DNA from: Cesiribacter andamanensis AMV16
GTDB lineage: Bacteria > Bacteroidota > Bacteroidia > Cytophagales > Cyclobacteriaceae
Reading direction: 5' to 3'
Assembly (NCBI RefSeq): GCF_000348925.1
Contig: NZ_AODQ01000002.1
Location: forward strand, 33,960 to 97,959
Length of the DNA stretch: 64,000 nt
In this document: positions 56,883 to 64,000 of the stretch, one piece after another
Layout: every line of letters begins with the position of its first letter
Position numbering within the stretch: position 1 is the first letter of the stretch
Program-made: the position numbers and the translations under genes
The notes under the pieces: model-generated
Databases searched by the model: none
What the model saw: only the letters and a program-made list of their open reading frames with translations
What the model was told of the DNA's origin: nothing

Positions 56883-59284
56883 ATGAAACGAACCATCAAC
56901 AAAGTCACCGTATTGGGTTCCGGGATCATGGGCTCCAGGATTGCGGCGCATTTTGCCAACATCGGCGTAAAAGTACGCCTGCTGGATATTGCCCCCTTTG
57001 AGCTCACAGAAGAGGAACAGAAAAAGGGACTGAGCCTGGACGATCCACGCGTTAAGGGACGCATTGTGACCCAAAGCTGGCAAAACACCTTAAAAGCAAA
57101 CCCGCCTCGCTCTACCACGAAAGCTTTGCCGGGCGCGTAACGCTGGGCAACTTCAAGGACAATATGAAGGACATCGGCGACAGCGATTGGATCATTGAGG
57201 TGGTGGTAGAAAACCTCAAGATCAAGAAGCAGGTGTTCGAAGAGGTAGAAAAGTACCGCAAAAAGGGCACCCTCATCACCTCCAACACCTCTGGCATCCC
57301 CATCCATTTTATGCTGGAAGGCCGCTCCGATGATTTTGCGCGCTACTTCTGCGGCACGCACTTTTTTAACCCACCCCGCTACCTGAAGCTGCTGGAGATC
57401 ATTCCCACCCCCAAGACCGACCCTGAAGTAACCGACTTTCTGATGCGCTACGGCGCTCACTACCTGGGCAAAACCACCGTACTGGCCAAAGACACCCCTG
57501 CCTTTATTGCCAACCGCGTAGGCATCTACTCCATCATGAAGGTGGTGGAAACCATGCAGAAGCTGGACCTGAACGTGGATGAGGTGGATAAGCTGACCGG
57601 CCCGGTGATTGGCCGCCCCAAATCGGCCACCTTCCGCACCTCTGATGTGGTAGGCCTGGATACGCTGGTAAAAGTAGCCAACGGCCTCTACGAAGGCCTT
57701 CCCCAGGACGAGCAGCGCGATATTTTTAAGCTGCCTGCCGAAGTAAATGCACTGGTAGAGCGCAAGTGGCTGGGCGACAAAACCGGCCAGGGCTTCTACA
57801 AAAAGACCAAAGGCGCCAAGGGCCAGACCGAGATCCTGACCCTGGACCTGAAAACCATGGAGTATGGCGAAAAGAAGAAGGCTTCGTTCGCCACCCTGGA
57901 GCAAACCAAACCCATTGAGAACCTGAAGGAGCGCATGCCCGTGCTGCTGAGCGGCAAGGACAAAGCCGGCGAATTCTACCGCCACAGCTTCTACGGCCTT
58001 TTCCAGTACGTAAGTAACCGCATACCCGAAATTGCCGACGAGCTCTATAAAATAGACGATGCCCTGCGTACCGGCTTTGGCTGGCAGCTGGGCCCCTTTG
58101 AGGTTTGGGATTCGCTGGGGGTAGAAAAGACCGTTGCCAAAATGGAGGAGATGGGCTACAGCCCCAACCCCTGGGTGCGCGAAATGCTGCAGGGGGGAAA
58201 TACCACCTTCTACAAGACCGAGGGCGGCCGCAAGCTGTACTATGATATCCCAAGCAAGAGCTACAAAGGCATTCCCGGCACCGAAGACTTTATTCTGCTG
58301 GATACGCTGCGCAGCACCCAAAAACTATGGGGCAACAGCGACGCCACCGTATTTGACCTGGGCGATGGCATCCTGAACCTGGAGTTCCATTCCAAGATGA
58401 ACACCATGGGCGCCGGGGTGATCGAAGGCATCAACCGCGCCATCAGCATGGCCGAAGAAAGCTACCGCGGGCTGGTAATCGCCAACGAGGGCGCCAACTT
58501 CTCGGCCGGCGCCAACCTGGGCATGGTCTTCATGTACGCCATCGAGCAGGAGTTTGATGAGATCGACTTTATGGTGCGCCAGTTTCAGCAAACCATGATG
58601 CGCGCCCGCTACAGCAGCATTCCCGTGGTGGTAGCCCCCCATGGCATGACCCTGGGCGGTGGTTGTGAGCTTACCATGCATGCCGACCAGATCGTGGCCG
58701 CTGCCGAAACCTACATTGGCCTGGTTGAGGTAGGCGTAGGCCTGCTGCCGGGCGGCGGCGGCACCAAAGAAATGACCCTGCGCGTAAGCGACAAGCTGGA
58801 GAGTGGCGATGTGGAGTACAATGCCCTGCAAAATGCCTTCATGAACATTGCCACGGCCAAGGTAGCCACCTCTGCCTATGAGGCTATGGACATGAACATC
58901 CTGCGCAAGAAAGACCGCATTGTAGTTAACAAGGACCTGCAGATTGCCTCCGCCAAGGCGGCAGCCCTGGCCCTGGCCGAAGCCGGCTATGTGCAGCCTA
59001 TCCAGCGCACCAACATCAAGGTGCAGGGCAAGGGCGGCATGGCCCTCTTCCTGGCCGGTATCCACGGCATGCGGGTAGGCAACTACATCTCCGACCACGA
59101 TATGAAGATTGCCATGAAGATTGCCAATGTAATGTGCGGCGGCGACCTCAGCTACCCCCAGGAAGTAAGCGAGCAATACCTGCTGGACCTGGAGCGCGAA
59201 GCCTTCGTCAGCCTCTGCGGCGAGCGTAAAACGCTGGAGCGGATCCAGAGCATTATTCAGGGGGGGAAACCACTTCGCAATTAG
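56883..59284 (+). CDS. 3-hydroxyacyl-CoA dehydrogenase / enoyl-CoA hydratase, frameshifted
   Basis: The bifunctional enzyme should be about 800 aa and does two steps of fatty-acid beta-oxidation. The dehydrogenase half begins with the NAD motif VLGSGIMGSRIAAHFAN near residues 9-25, and later GTHFFNPPRYLKLLEIIPT is typical. The hydratase half has GANFSAGANLGM and GMTLGGGCELTMHAD oxyanion-hole motifs near residues 535-600. The first frame ends at 57140 after a shifted stretch and the second continues through GRVTLGNFKDNM. Restoring a C near 57077 gives SLAKHLKSKPASLYHESF and joins them. It is the second gene of the MarR-led operon. The N-terminal frame is open upstream to 56817; ATG at 56883 fits the family. 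Confidence 0.88.
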
Positions 59285-59706
59285 AAGTAAGAAGTTAGAA
59301 GCAAGAAGTAAGATTGACAGCTATGAAGAATCACAATTTTAGAAACTTGAAAGTTTGGCAACAATCAATAGAATTGGTTGTGGATGTTTACAAACACTCC
59401 AAACACTTTCCTAAAGAAGAAATGTTTGGTCTAACTTCTCAAATACGTCGTAGCGCCGTATCTGTTCCTTCTAACATTGCCGAAGGCTCCGCTAAAAGTT
59501 CAGAAAAGGATTTTGCGCGTTATCTGGAAATCAGTATGGGATCAAGCTATGAAGTAGAAACGCAGCTGATCATTGCCAACAGACTATCCATGCTCCCCTC
59601 AAAGGAATTTGATCAAATGATCGATGATATCCATGAGGTCCAAAGAATGATCGCTGGTTTGTCCAAAAGTCTTTCTTCTAACTTCTAACCTCTTACTTCT
59701 TATTTA
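59281..59706. mobile_element. Inverted-repeat cassette carrying a four-helix-bundle gene
   Basis: The left arm (59281-59313, TTAGAAGTAAGAAG...) and the right arm (59671-59706, ...CTTACTTCTTATTTAA) are imperfect inverted copies of the repeat found empty at 56772-56862 and 60900-61006. The left arm includes the stop of the hydroxyacyl-CoA dehydrogenase gene and the right arm includes the last codons of the cassette gene. The enclosed DNA is AT-richer than its neighbours and divides a conserved operon. Mobility is inferred from layout only. Confidence 0.55.
59323..59688 (+). CDS. Four-helix-bundle protein (23S rRNA intervening-sequence type)
   Basis: This small protein of 121 aa matches the four-helix-bundle family first found in 23S rRNA intervening sequences. 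It has the typical NFRNLKVWQQSIELVVDVY start, a middle FGLTSQIRRSAVSVPSNIAEG and a conserved KDFARYLEISMGSSYEVETQLIIA. Its fold is also that of the accessory protein of diversity-generating retroelements, but no reverse transcriptase is visible. ATG at 59323 is preferred over TTG at 59314. It lies inside inverted repeats within the beta-oxidation operon and is clearly lower in GC than its neighbours, so it was probably inserted. Its biological role is unknown. Confidence 0.9.
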   Translation: MKNHNFRNLKVWQQSIELVVDVYKHSKHFPKEEMFGLTSQIRRSAVSVPSNIAEGSAKSSEKDFARYLEISMGSSYEVETQLIIANRLSMLPSKEFDQMIDDIHEVQRMIAGLSKSLSSNF

Positions 59707-59728
59707 ACACATCTAACATCTAAAAAGA

Positions 59729-60901
59729 ATGAACGCATATATAGTTACAGGATATAGAACAGCGGTGACTCGGGCCAAGAAGGGCGGGTTCCGCTTTACG
59801 CGTCCCGACGATCTGGCCGCTGATGTGATCAAGCACCTGGTGCAGCAGACCGGCATCGATCCCAAGCAGGTAGACGACCTCATTGTGGGCAATGCCGTGC
59901 CCGAAGCCGAGCAGGGCATGCAGATGGGCCGCATGATTGCCCTGCTGGCGCTGCCCATGGAAGTACCTGGCATGATCATTAACCGCTACTGCGGATCGGG
60001 CATCGAGGCCATCAATATTGCCGCTGCCCGCATCCATGCCGGAGGCGCCGACTGCATCATTGCCGGCGGTACCGAAAGCATGTCCATGGTACCCATCATG
60101 GGCTACCGCACGGCGCTCAACTACAAAATTGCCAAGGACTTCCCCGACTACTACACCAGCATGGGCCTTACGGCCGAGCACATTGCCACCGACTTTAACA
60201 TTACGCGGGAAGACCAGGACAAATACGCCCTGGAAAGCCACCAGCGGGCGGTAAAGGCCCAGCAGGAAGGCAAGTTCAGGGACGAGATCCTGCCCATTAC
60301 GGTAGAAGAGACCTACCTGGACGAGAACATGAAGAAAAAGACCCGCTCCTATACGGTCTCTGAAGACGAAGGCCCGCGCCCCGATACCAGCATGGAAGTA
60401 CTGGCCAGCCTGAAACCCGTCTTTAAGATGGGTGGCTCGGTTACGGCCGGCAACTCTTCGCCCACCAACGATGGCGCCGCCTTTGTAATGGTGGTGAGCG
60501 AGCGCTTTCTGAAAGAAAACAACCTGACCCCCAGCGCCCGCTTTGTGAACTATGCCGCCGCCGGGGTAGACCCGCGCATCATGGGCATAGGCCCGGTAGC
60601 CGCCATCCCCAAAGCGCTGAAGCTGGCCGGCCTGAAGCAAAGTGATCTGGACCTGATCGAGCTCAACGAAGCCTTTGCCGCCCAGGCCCTGGCCGTAGCC
60701 CGGGAGCTTGACCTGGACTTCAGCCGCCTGAATGTAAATGGCGGGGCCGTAGCCCTGGGTCACCCCCTTGGCTGTACCGGCGCCAAGCTTAGCATCAGCA
60801 TGATCAACGAAGCCAAGCGCCGCGGCAATGCCAAATGGGGAATGGTCACTGCCTGCGTAGGCGGCGGCCAGGGCGTAGCGGGGATCTTTGAATTTTTGTA
60901 A
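59729..60901 (+). CDS. Acetyl-CoA C-acyltransferase (thiolase)
   Basis: This 390-aa enzyme performs the last step of beta-oxidation, splitting 3-ketoacyl-CoA. The acyl-accepting cysteine is C88 (NRYCGSG), the catalytic His is in [15 protein letters not shown] near residue 345, and the second cysteine is in ACVGGGQG near the C-terminus. [12 protein letters not shown] is another landmark. It has the usual length for FadA-like thiolases. It lies after the four-helix-bundle cassette and before the acyl-CoA dehydrogenase, separated from it by the third inverted repeat. Confidence 0.95.
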   Translation: MNAYIVTGYRTAVTRAKKGGFRFTRPDDLAADVIKHLVQQTGIDPKQVDDLIVGNAVPEAEQGMQMGRMIALLALPMEVPGMIINRYCGSGIEAINIAAARIHAGGADCIIAGGTESMSMVPIMGYRTALNYKIAKDFPDYYTSMGLTAEHIATDFNITREDQDKYALESHQRAVKAQQEGKFRDEILPITVEETYLDENMKKKTRSYTVSEDEGPRPDTSMEVLASLKPVFKMGGSVTAGNSSPTNDGAAFVMVVSERFLKENNLTPSARFVNYAAAGVDPRIMGIGPVAAIPKALKLAGLKQSDLDLIELNEAFAAQALAVARELDLDFSRLNVNGGAVALGHPLGCTGAKLSISMINEAKRRGNAKWGMVTACVGGGQGVAGIFEFL

Positions 60902-61006
60902 GAGAGGCAAGAAATTAGAAGTAAGAAGCAAGAAGGCATACTTTAATTACCTGCCTCTTACCATCCCTCTTACTTCTTTCTTCTTACCTCTTACTTCTTA
61001 TCTCTA
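60900..61006. repeat. Empty AGAAGTA-type inverted repeat between thiolase and acyl-CoA dehydrogenase
   Basis: The left part has AAGAGAGGCAAGAAATTAGA and GTAAGAAGCAAGAAGGCA, and the right part is its imperfect complement (TGCCTCTTACC, CTTACTTCTTTCTTCTTACC, CTTACTTCTTATCTC). It is the longest of the three copies without a gene. A short AAATACTCAATACT piece follows at 61005-61018. Confidence 0.75.
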
Positions 61007-61025
61007 AATACTCAATACTACTTAT

Positions 61026-62825
61026 ATGGAAGCCACACAACAAAAAGACGCGATCAAGGGCGGCGAGTTCCTCATTAAGGAAACGCCTGCCGAGCGTGTA
61101 TTCATTCCCGAGGAATGGAGCGAAGAGCAGCGCATGATCGCCCAGACCTGTAAGGATTTTCTGGAAACCGAGATCTACCCCCGCCTGGAGGAGATCGACT
61201 CCATGAAGCATCCCGAGCTGATGCCCAGCCTGCTGGACAAAGCCGGTGAGCTGGGCCTGCTGGGCACCTCCGTACCCGAGCAGTACGGCGGCTTTGGCAT
61301 GGATTTTAACACCTCCATGCTGGTAGCCGAGGTAACCGGCGCCGGCCACTCCTTTGCCGTGGCCCTCTCGGCCCATACCGGCATTGGCACCCTGCCCATT
61401 CTGTACTATGGCAATGAAGAGCAAAAGGCCAAATACCTGCCCAAGCTGGCCACCGGCGAGTACAAGGCGGCCTACTGCCTTACCGAGCCCGACAGCGGCT
61501 CAGATGCCAACAGCGGCAAAACCAAGGCCGTGCTGAATGCCGAAGGCACGCATTACATCATCAACGGCCAGAAAATGTGGATCACCAACGGCGGCTTTGC
61601 CGATGTCTACATTGTATTTGCCAAGGTAGATGATGATGAGAACCTGAGTGCCTTTATTGTAGAAAAGAGCTTTGGCGGCATTACCATGAATGAGGAAGAG
61701 AAGAAAATGGGCATCAAAGGGTCCTCTACCCGCCAGATCTTCTTCAACGACTGCCCGGTGCCCAAAGAGAACATGCTATCCGAGCGGCAGAATGGCTTTA
61801 AGATTGCCGTAAATATCCTCAACATTGGCCGTATTAAGCTGGCCGCCGCTGCCTTTGGCGCCTCCAAGGCCGTTATTGGCAATGCCGTGCGCTATGCCAA
61901 TGAGCGCCGTCAATTTGGCAAGGCCATCTCCAATTTTGGCGCCATCAAGTACAAGCTGGGCGAAATGGCCGCCCGTACCTATGCCTCCGAATCGGCAGGC
62001 TACCGGGCCGGCCAGAACATTGACGATACCTACGCAGCCCTGCGCGCCGGGGGTATGGATGAGGCCCAGGCCAAGCTGAAATCCGTAGAGCAGTTTGCCA
62101 TTGAGTGCGCTATCCTGAAAGTGCATGGCTCCGAGGTGCTGGATTATGTGGTAGACGAAGGGGTGCAGATCTATGGCGGCATGGGCTACTCGGCCGATGC
62201 ACCCATGGACCGTGCCTACCGCGATGCCCGCATCAACCGCATTTTTGAGGGCACCAACGAGATCAACCGCATGCTCACCATCGACATGATCATGAAGCGC
62301 GCCATGAAGGGCGAGATCGACCTGATGAGTGCTGCCATGGCCGTGCAGAAAGACCTTACGTCCATCCCCGACTTTGGGGCACAGGAAGAAGAAGGCCTTT
62401 TTGTAAAAGAGAAAAAGGTGCTGCAAAACCTGAAAAAAGCAGGCCTGATGATAGCCGGTGCCGCCGCACAGAAATTCATGCAGAAGCTGGGCCACGAGCA
62501 GGAGATCCTGATGAACCTGGCTGATATGCTCATCCACGGCTATGCAGCCGAATCGGCCCTGCTGCGGACCGAGAAGCTGGCGGGCATGCGCGGCGAAGAA
62601 GCCGTAGCCGCCCAGATCGACCTTACGCGCATTTACCTGCACCATGCGGTAGAAGAAGTGGCCCGTGCCGGTCGGGAAGCCATCTACTCCTTTGCCGAAG
62701 GAGATGAGCAGCGCCTGATGCTCATGGGCCTGAAGCGCTATACGAAGATCGAGCCCTTCAACCTGAAAGAAGCCCGCCGCCGCATTGCCGATATCCTGAT
62801 CGAGAAGAACGACTATCCCTTCTGA
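61026..62825 (+). CDS. Acyl-CoA dehydrogenase
   Basis: This 599-aa flavoenzyme does the first step of beta-oxidation. AYCLTEPDSGSDANSGKTKA and MWITNGGFADVYIVFAKV are the FAD-binding landmarks. The catalytic glutamate is the one in RIFEGTNEINRM near residue 416. The sequence YGGMGYSADAPMDRAYRDARI precedes it. A C-terminal extension of about 170 residues beyond the core makes it longer than the 380-aa short-chain enzymes and like the longer ACAD subgroup common in Bacteroidota. It is the last gene of the operon and ends at a strong terminator. Confidence 0.95.
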   Translation: MEATQQKDAIKGGEFLIKETPAERVFIPEEWSEEQRMIAQTCKDFLETEIYPRLEEIDSMKHPELMPSLLDKAGELGLLGTSVPEQYGGFGMDFNTSMLVAEVTGAGHSFAVALSAHTGIGTLPILYYGNEEQKAKYLPKLATGEYKAAYCLTEPDSGSDANSGKTKAVLNAEGTHYIINGQKMWITNGGFADVYIVFAKVDDDENLSAFIVEKSFGGITMNEEEKKMGIKGSSTRQIFFNDCPVPKENMLSERQNGFKIAVNILNIGRIKLAAAAFGASKAVIGNAVRYANERRQFGKAISNFGAIKYKLGEMAARTYASESAGYRAGQNIDDTYAALRAGGMDEAQAKLKSVEQFAIECAILKVHGSEVLDYVVDEGVQIYGGMGYSADAPMDRAYRDARINRIFEGTNEINRMLTIDMIMKRAMKGEIDLMSAAMAVQKDLTSIPDFGAQEEEGLFVKEKKVLQNLKKAGLMIAGAAAQKFMQKLGHEQEILMNLADMLIHGYAAESALLRTEKLAGMRGEEAVAAQIDLTRIYLHHAVEEVARAGREAIYSFAEGDEQRLMLMGLKRYTKIEPFNLKEARRRIADILIEKNDYPF

Positions 62826-62852
62826 TCCATCACACACCATGTATCTGTATAG

Positions 62853-62884
62853 AAACCCCCTGCCAGCGTTGGCAGGGGGTTTTT
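62853..62884 (+). terminator. Rho-independent terminator of the beta-oxidation operon
   Basis: AAACCCCCTGCCA (62853-62865) pairs with TGGCAGGGGGTTT (62870-62882) over 13 bp with a four-base loop, followed by more T residues. Confidence 0.95.
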
Positions 62885-62985
62885 GTTTATAGGATTACCC
62901 CCTTAACGGGTCTCTCTTTGTGCTTCCTATGAGTAGCGTATAGGGAAGACTAGCATCCTTTACTTCTTCAGCAGGGGGAAGGCCC

Positions 62986-63007
62986 CTAAACATTTTGAAA
63001 TGTTTAG
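62986..63007 (+). promoter_or_regulatory. Inverted repeat upstream of mscS-like gene
   Basis: CTAAACATTT (62986-62995) faces AAATGTTTAG (62998-63007) with two bases between, ending 28 bp before the start codon. A second dyad AGGGG/CCCCT lies just upstream near 62973-62987. These may be an operator or a leader hairpin. Confidence 0.5.
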
Positions 63008-63035
63008 CACTTATTCTTAAAGGTGAAACATCTTT

Positions 63036-63938
63036 ATGGAAGAAAGCAGAAATCTGGGCGACATACTGGGAAGCTACTGGCAGGGATTTTTAGAGGTACT
63101 GCCCCGTCTGGCCATGGCGGTGCTGGTGATTGTGATTGGCATTCTCATTGCAGGATTCATCAGCCGCTTTCTGCGCCGCCGGCTGGAGGGGCGCATGGAT
63201 GACCCCCTGATGGGCCGCTTTATTGCCAACCTGCTAAAGACCGCCCTTATTATAGTAGTATTGATGCTGGGGCTGCAGGCAGCCGGGCTCAGTGGGGTGG
63301 CCGGTGGCCTGCTGGCGGCTGCCGGAGCTACTACCGTAGTGCTGGGCTTTGCCTTTAAAGACATTGGCGAGAATTTTCTGGCCGGCATTATCCTGGCCTT
63401 TAACCGCCCCTTTCAGATTAATGACGCCATAAAAGTGGGTGATATCTTCGGCAAGGTAAAGGCCCTGGACTTCCGCTATACCCATATCAAGTCCTTTGAC
63501 GGGCGGGATGTGTTTGTGCCCAACGGTACACTGCTGCAGGAACCGGTAGAAAATTACACCCGCGATGGCTATTTCCGAATGGATTTTATTGTAGGCATCG
63601 ATTATGATGATGATGTGGAAGGAGCCAGTGCACGTATTCTCTCCACCATCCGCCAGGACGGGGAAGTGGTAGCGGAGGCCCCTCATGAACCCTTTGTGGT
63701 AACCGAAGAGCTGGCAGCCAGCACCGTAAACCTAAAGGTCTATTTCTGGGTGAATACTGATGATTACCGCAAGGGTTCCCTGGAAACCAAGGGCCGTGTA
63801 ATGCGGCAGGTGAAAAAGCGGTTGCTGGAAGAGGGCTATGGGCTGCCGGCCGACATCCGGGAAATCAAATTTTATGGGGGTGCGCCCTTCCCCATTCAGG
63901 GCCAAAAAGAAGAAAAGGGCAAAAGCCAAGACCATTAA
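63036..63938 (+). CDS. MscS family mechanosensitive channel
   Basis: This 300-aa membrane channel releases solutes when the cell swells. It has an N-terminal segment (LAMAVLVIVIGILIAGFISRFL), a second (TALIIVVLMLGLQAAGL), and the pore helix AAGATTVVLGFAFKDIGENFLAGIILAF. The beta domain follows with RPFQINDAIKVGDIFGKVKALDFRYTHI and then FVPNGTLLQEPVENYT. This is the small-channel form. An inverted repeat lies just upstream of the start. It stands alone after the terminator of the beta-oxidation operon. Confidence 0.93.
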   Translation: MEESRNLGDILGSYWQGFLEVLPRLAMAVLVIVIGILIAGFISRFLRRRLEGRMDDPLMGRFIANLLKTALIIVVLMLGLQAAGLSGVAGGLLAAAGATTVVLGFAFKDIGENFLAGIILAFNRPFQINDAIKVGDIFGKVKALDFRYTHIKSFDGRDVFVPNGTLLQEPVENYTRDGYFRMDFIVGIDYDDDVEGASARILSTIRQDGEVVAEAPHEPFVVTEELAASTVNLKVYFWVNTDDYRKGSLETKGRVMRQVKKRLLEEGYGLPADIREIKFYGGAPFPIQGQKEEKGKSQDH

Positions 63939-64000
63939 GCGCTTAGCTTTTTCTGTGATTTCAAAATAATATGTGCGCTATGTAAGGTTTTTGTAAAACT

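Noticed and set aside
59281..59706. Diversity-generating retroelement suggested by the four-helix-bundle protein
   Set aside because: No reverse transcriptase, template repeat or variable repeat is visible within the window.

Overview
The window looks like a chromosome segment of a member of the Bacteroidota, most likely order Cytophagales. The evidence is two giant surface proteins with type IX secretion (T9SS) C-terminal signals, SprB-, HYR- and PKD-like repeats, a PorP/SprF-like protein, promoter boxes of the TAnnTTTG type, a Bacteroidota-type integrase and few Shine-Dalgarno sites. No 16S rRNA or species marker is present, so the genus is not assigned.

Layout. Positions 1-12565 are the right part of an integrative element. 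It carries a type I restriction-modification operon read leftward (hsdM, an AlbA/ATPase-fold gene, hsdS, and hsdR, which runs off the left edge), an unknown 291-aa protein, a helix-turn-helix gene coupled to a Rep-like gene, and a tyrosine integrase. It ends in a 45-bp 3' fragment of tRNA-Asn that still has the tRNA terminator behind it. Positions 13-28 kb hold two tandem giant secreted proteins, each with its own terminator, a related promoter sequence and a leader of about 315 nt. Positions 28-45 kb are mostly housekeeping genes: ndh, a radical SAM protein, recX, an MFS transporter, a PorP/SprF-like protein, nadC, gpmI, an M14 peptidase, an NhaC-type antiporter and several DUF proteins. Positions 45-56 kb hold an aldehyde dehydrogenase, a subclass B1 metallo-beta-lactamase homologue, a flavoprotein reductase, a complete RND efflux operon and a DoxX protein. 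Positions 56-63 kb are a MarR-led beta-oxidation operon (bifunctional 3-hydroxyacyl-CoA dehydrogenase, thiolase, acyl-CoA dehydrogenase), followed by an MscS channel.

Two patterns cut across the annotation. First, at least five genes are broken by six apparent one-base losses in short homopolymers (adhesin 2, a small secreted protein, the RND pump, its outer-membrane factor twice, and the hydroxyacyl-CoA dehydrogenase). In each case the neighbouring frame continues the same protein, so I annotate them as single frameshifted genes and suspect base-calling error first. Second, the beta-oxidation operon is spaced by three copies of an inverted AGAAGTA-type repeat. One copy contains a low-GC four-helix-bundle gene whose stop codon lies inside the repeat arm; this looks like a small mobile cassette with empty, MITE-like relatives and is the best candidate here for something undescribed.
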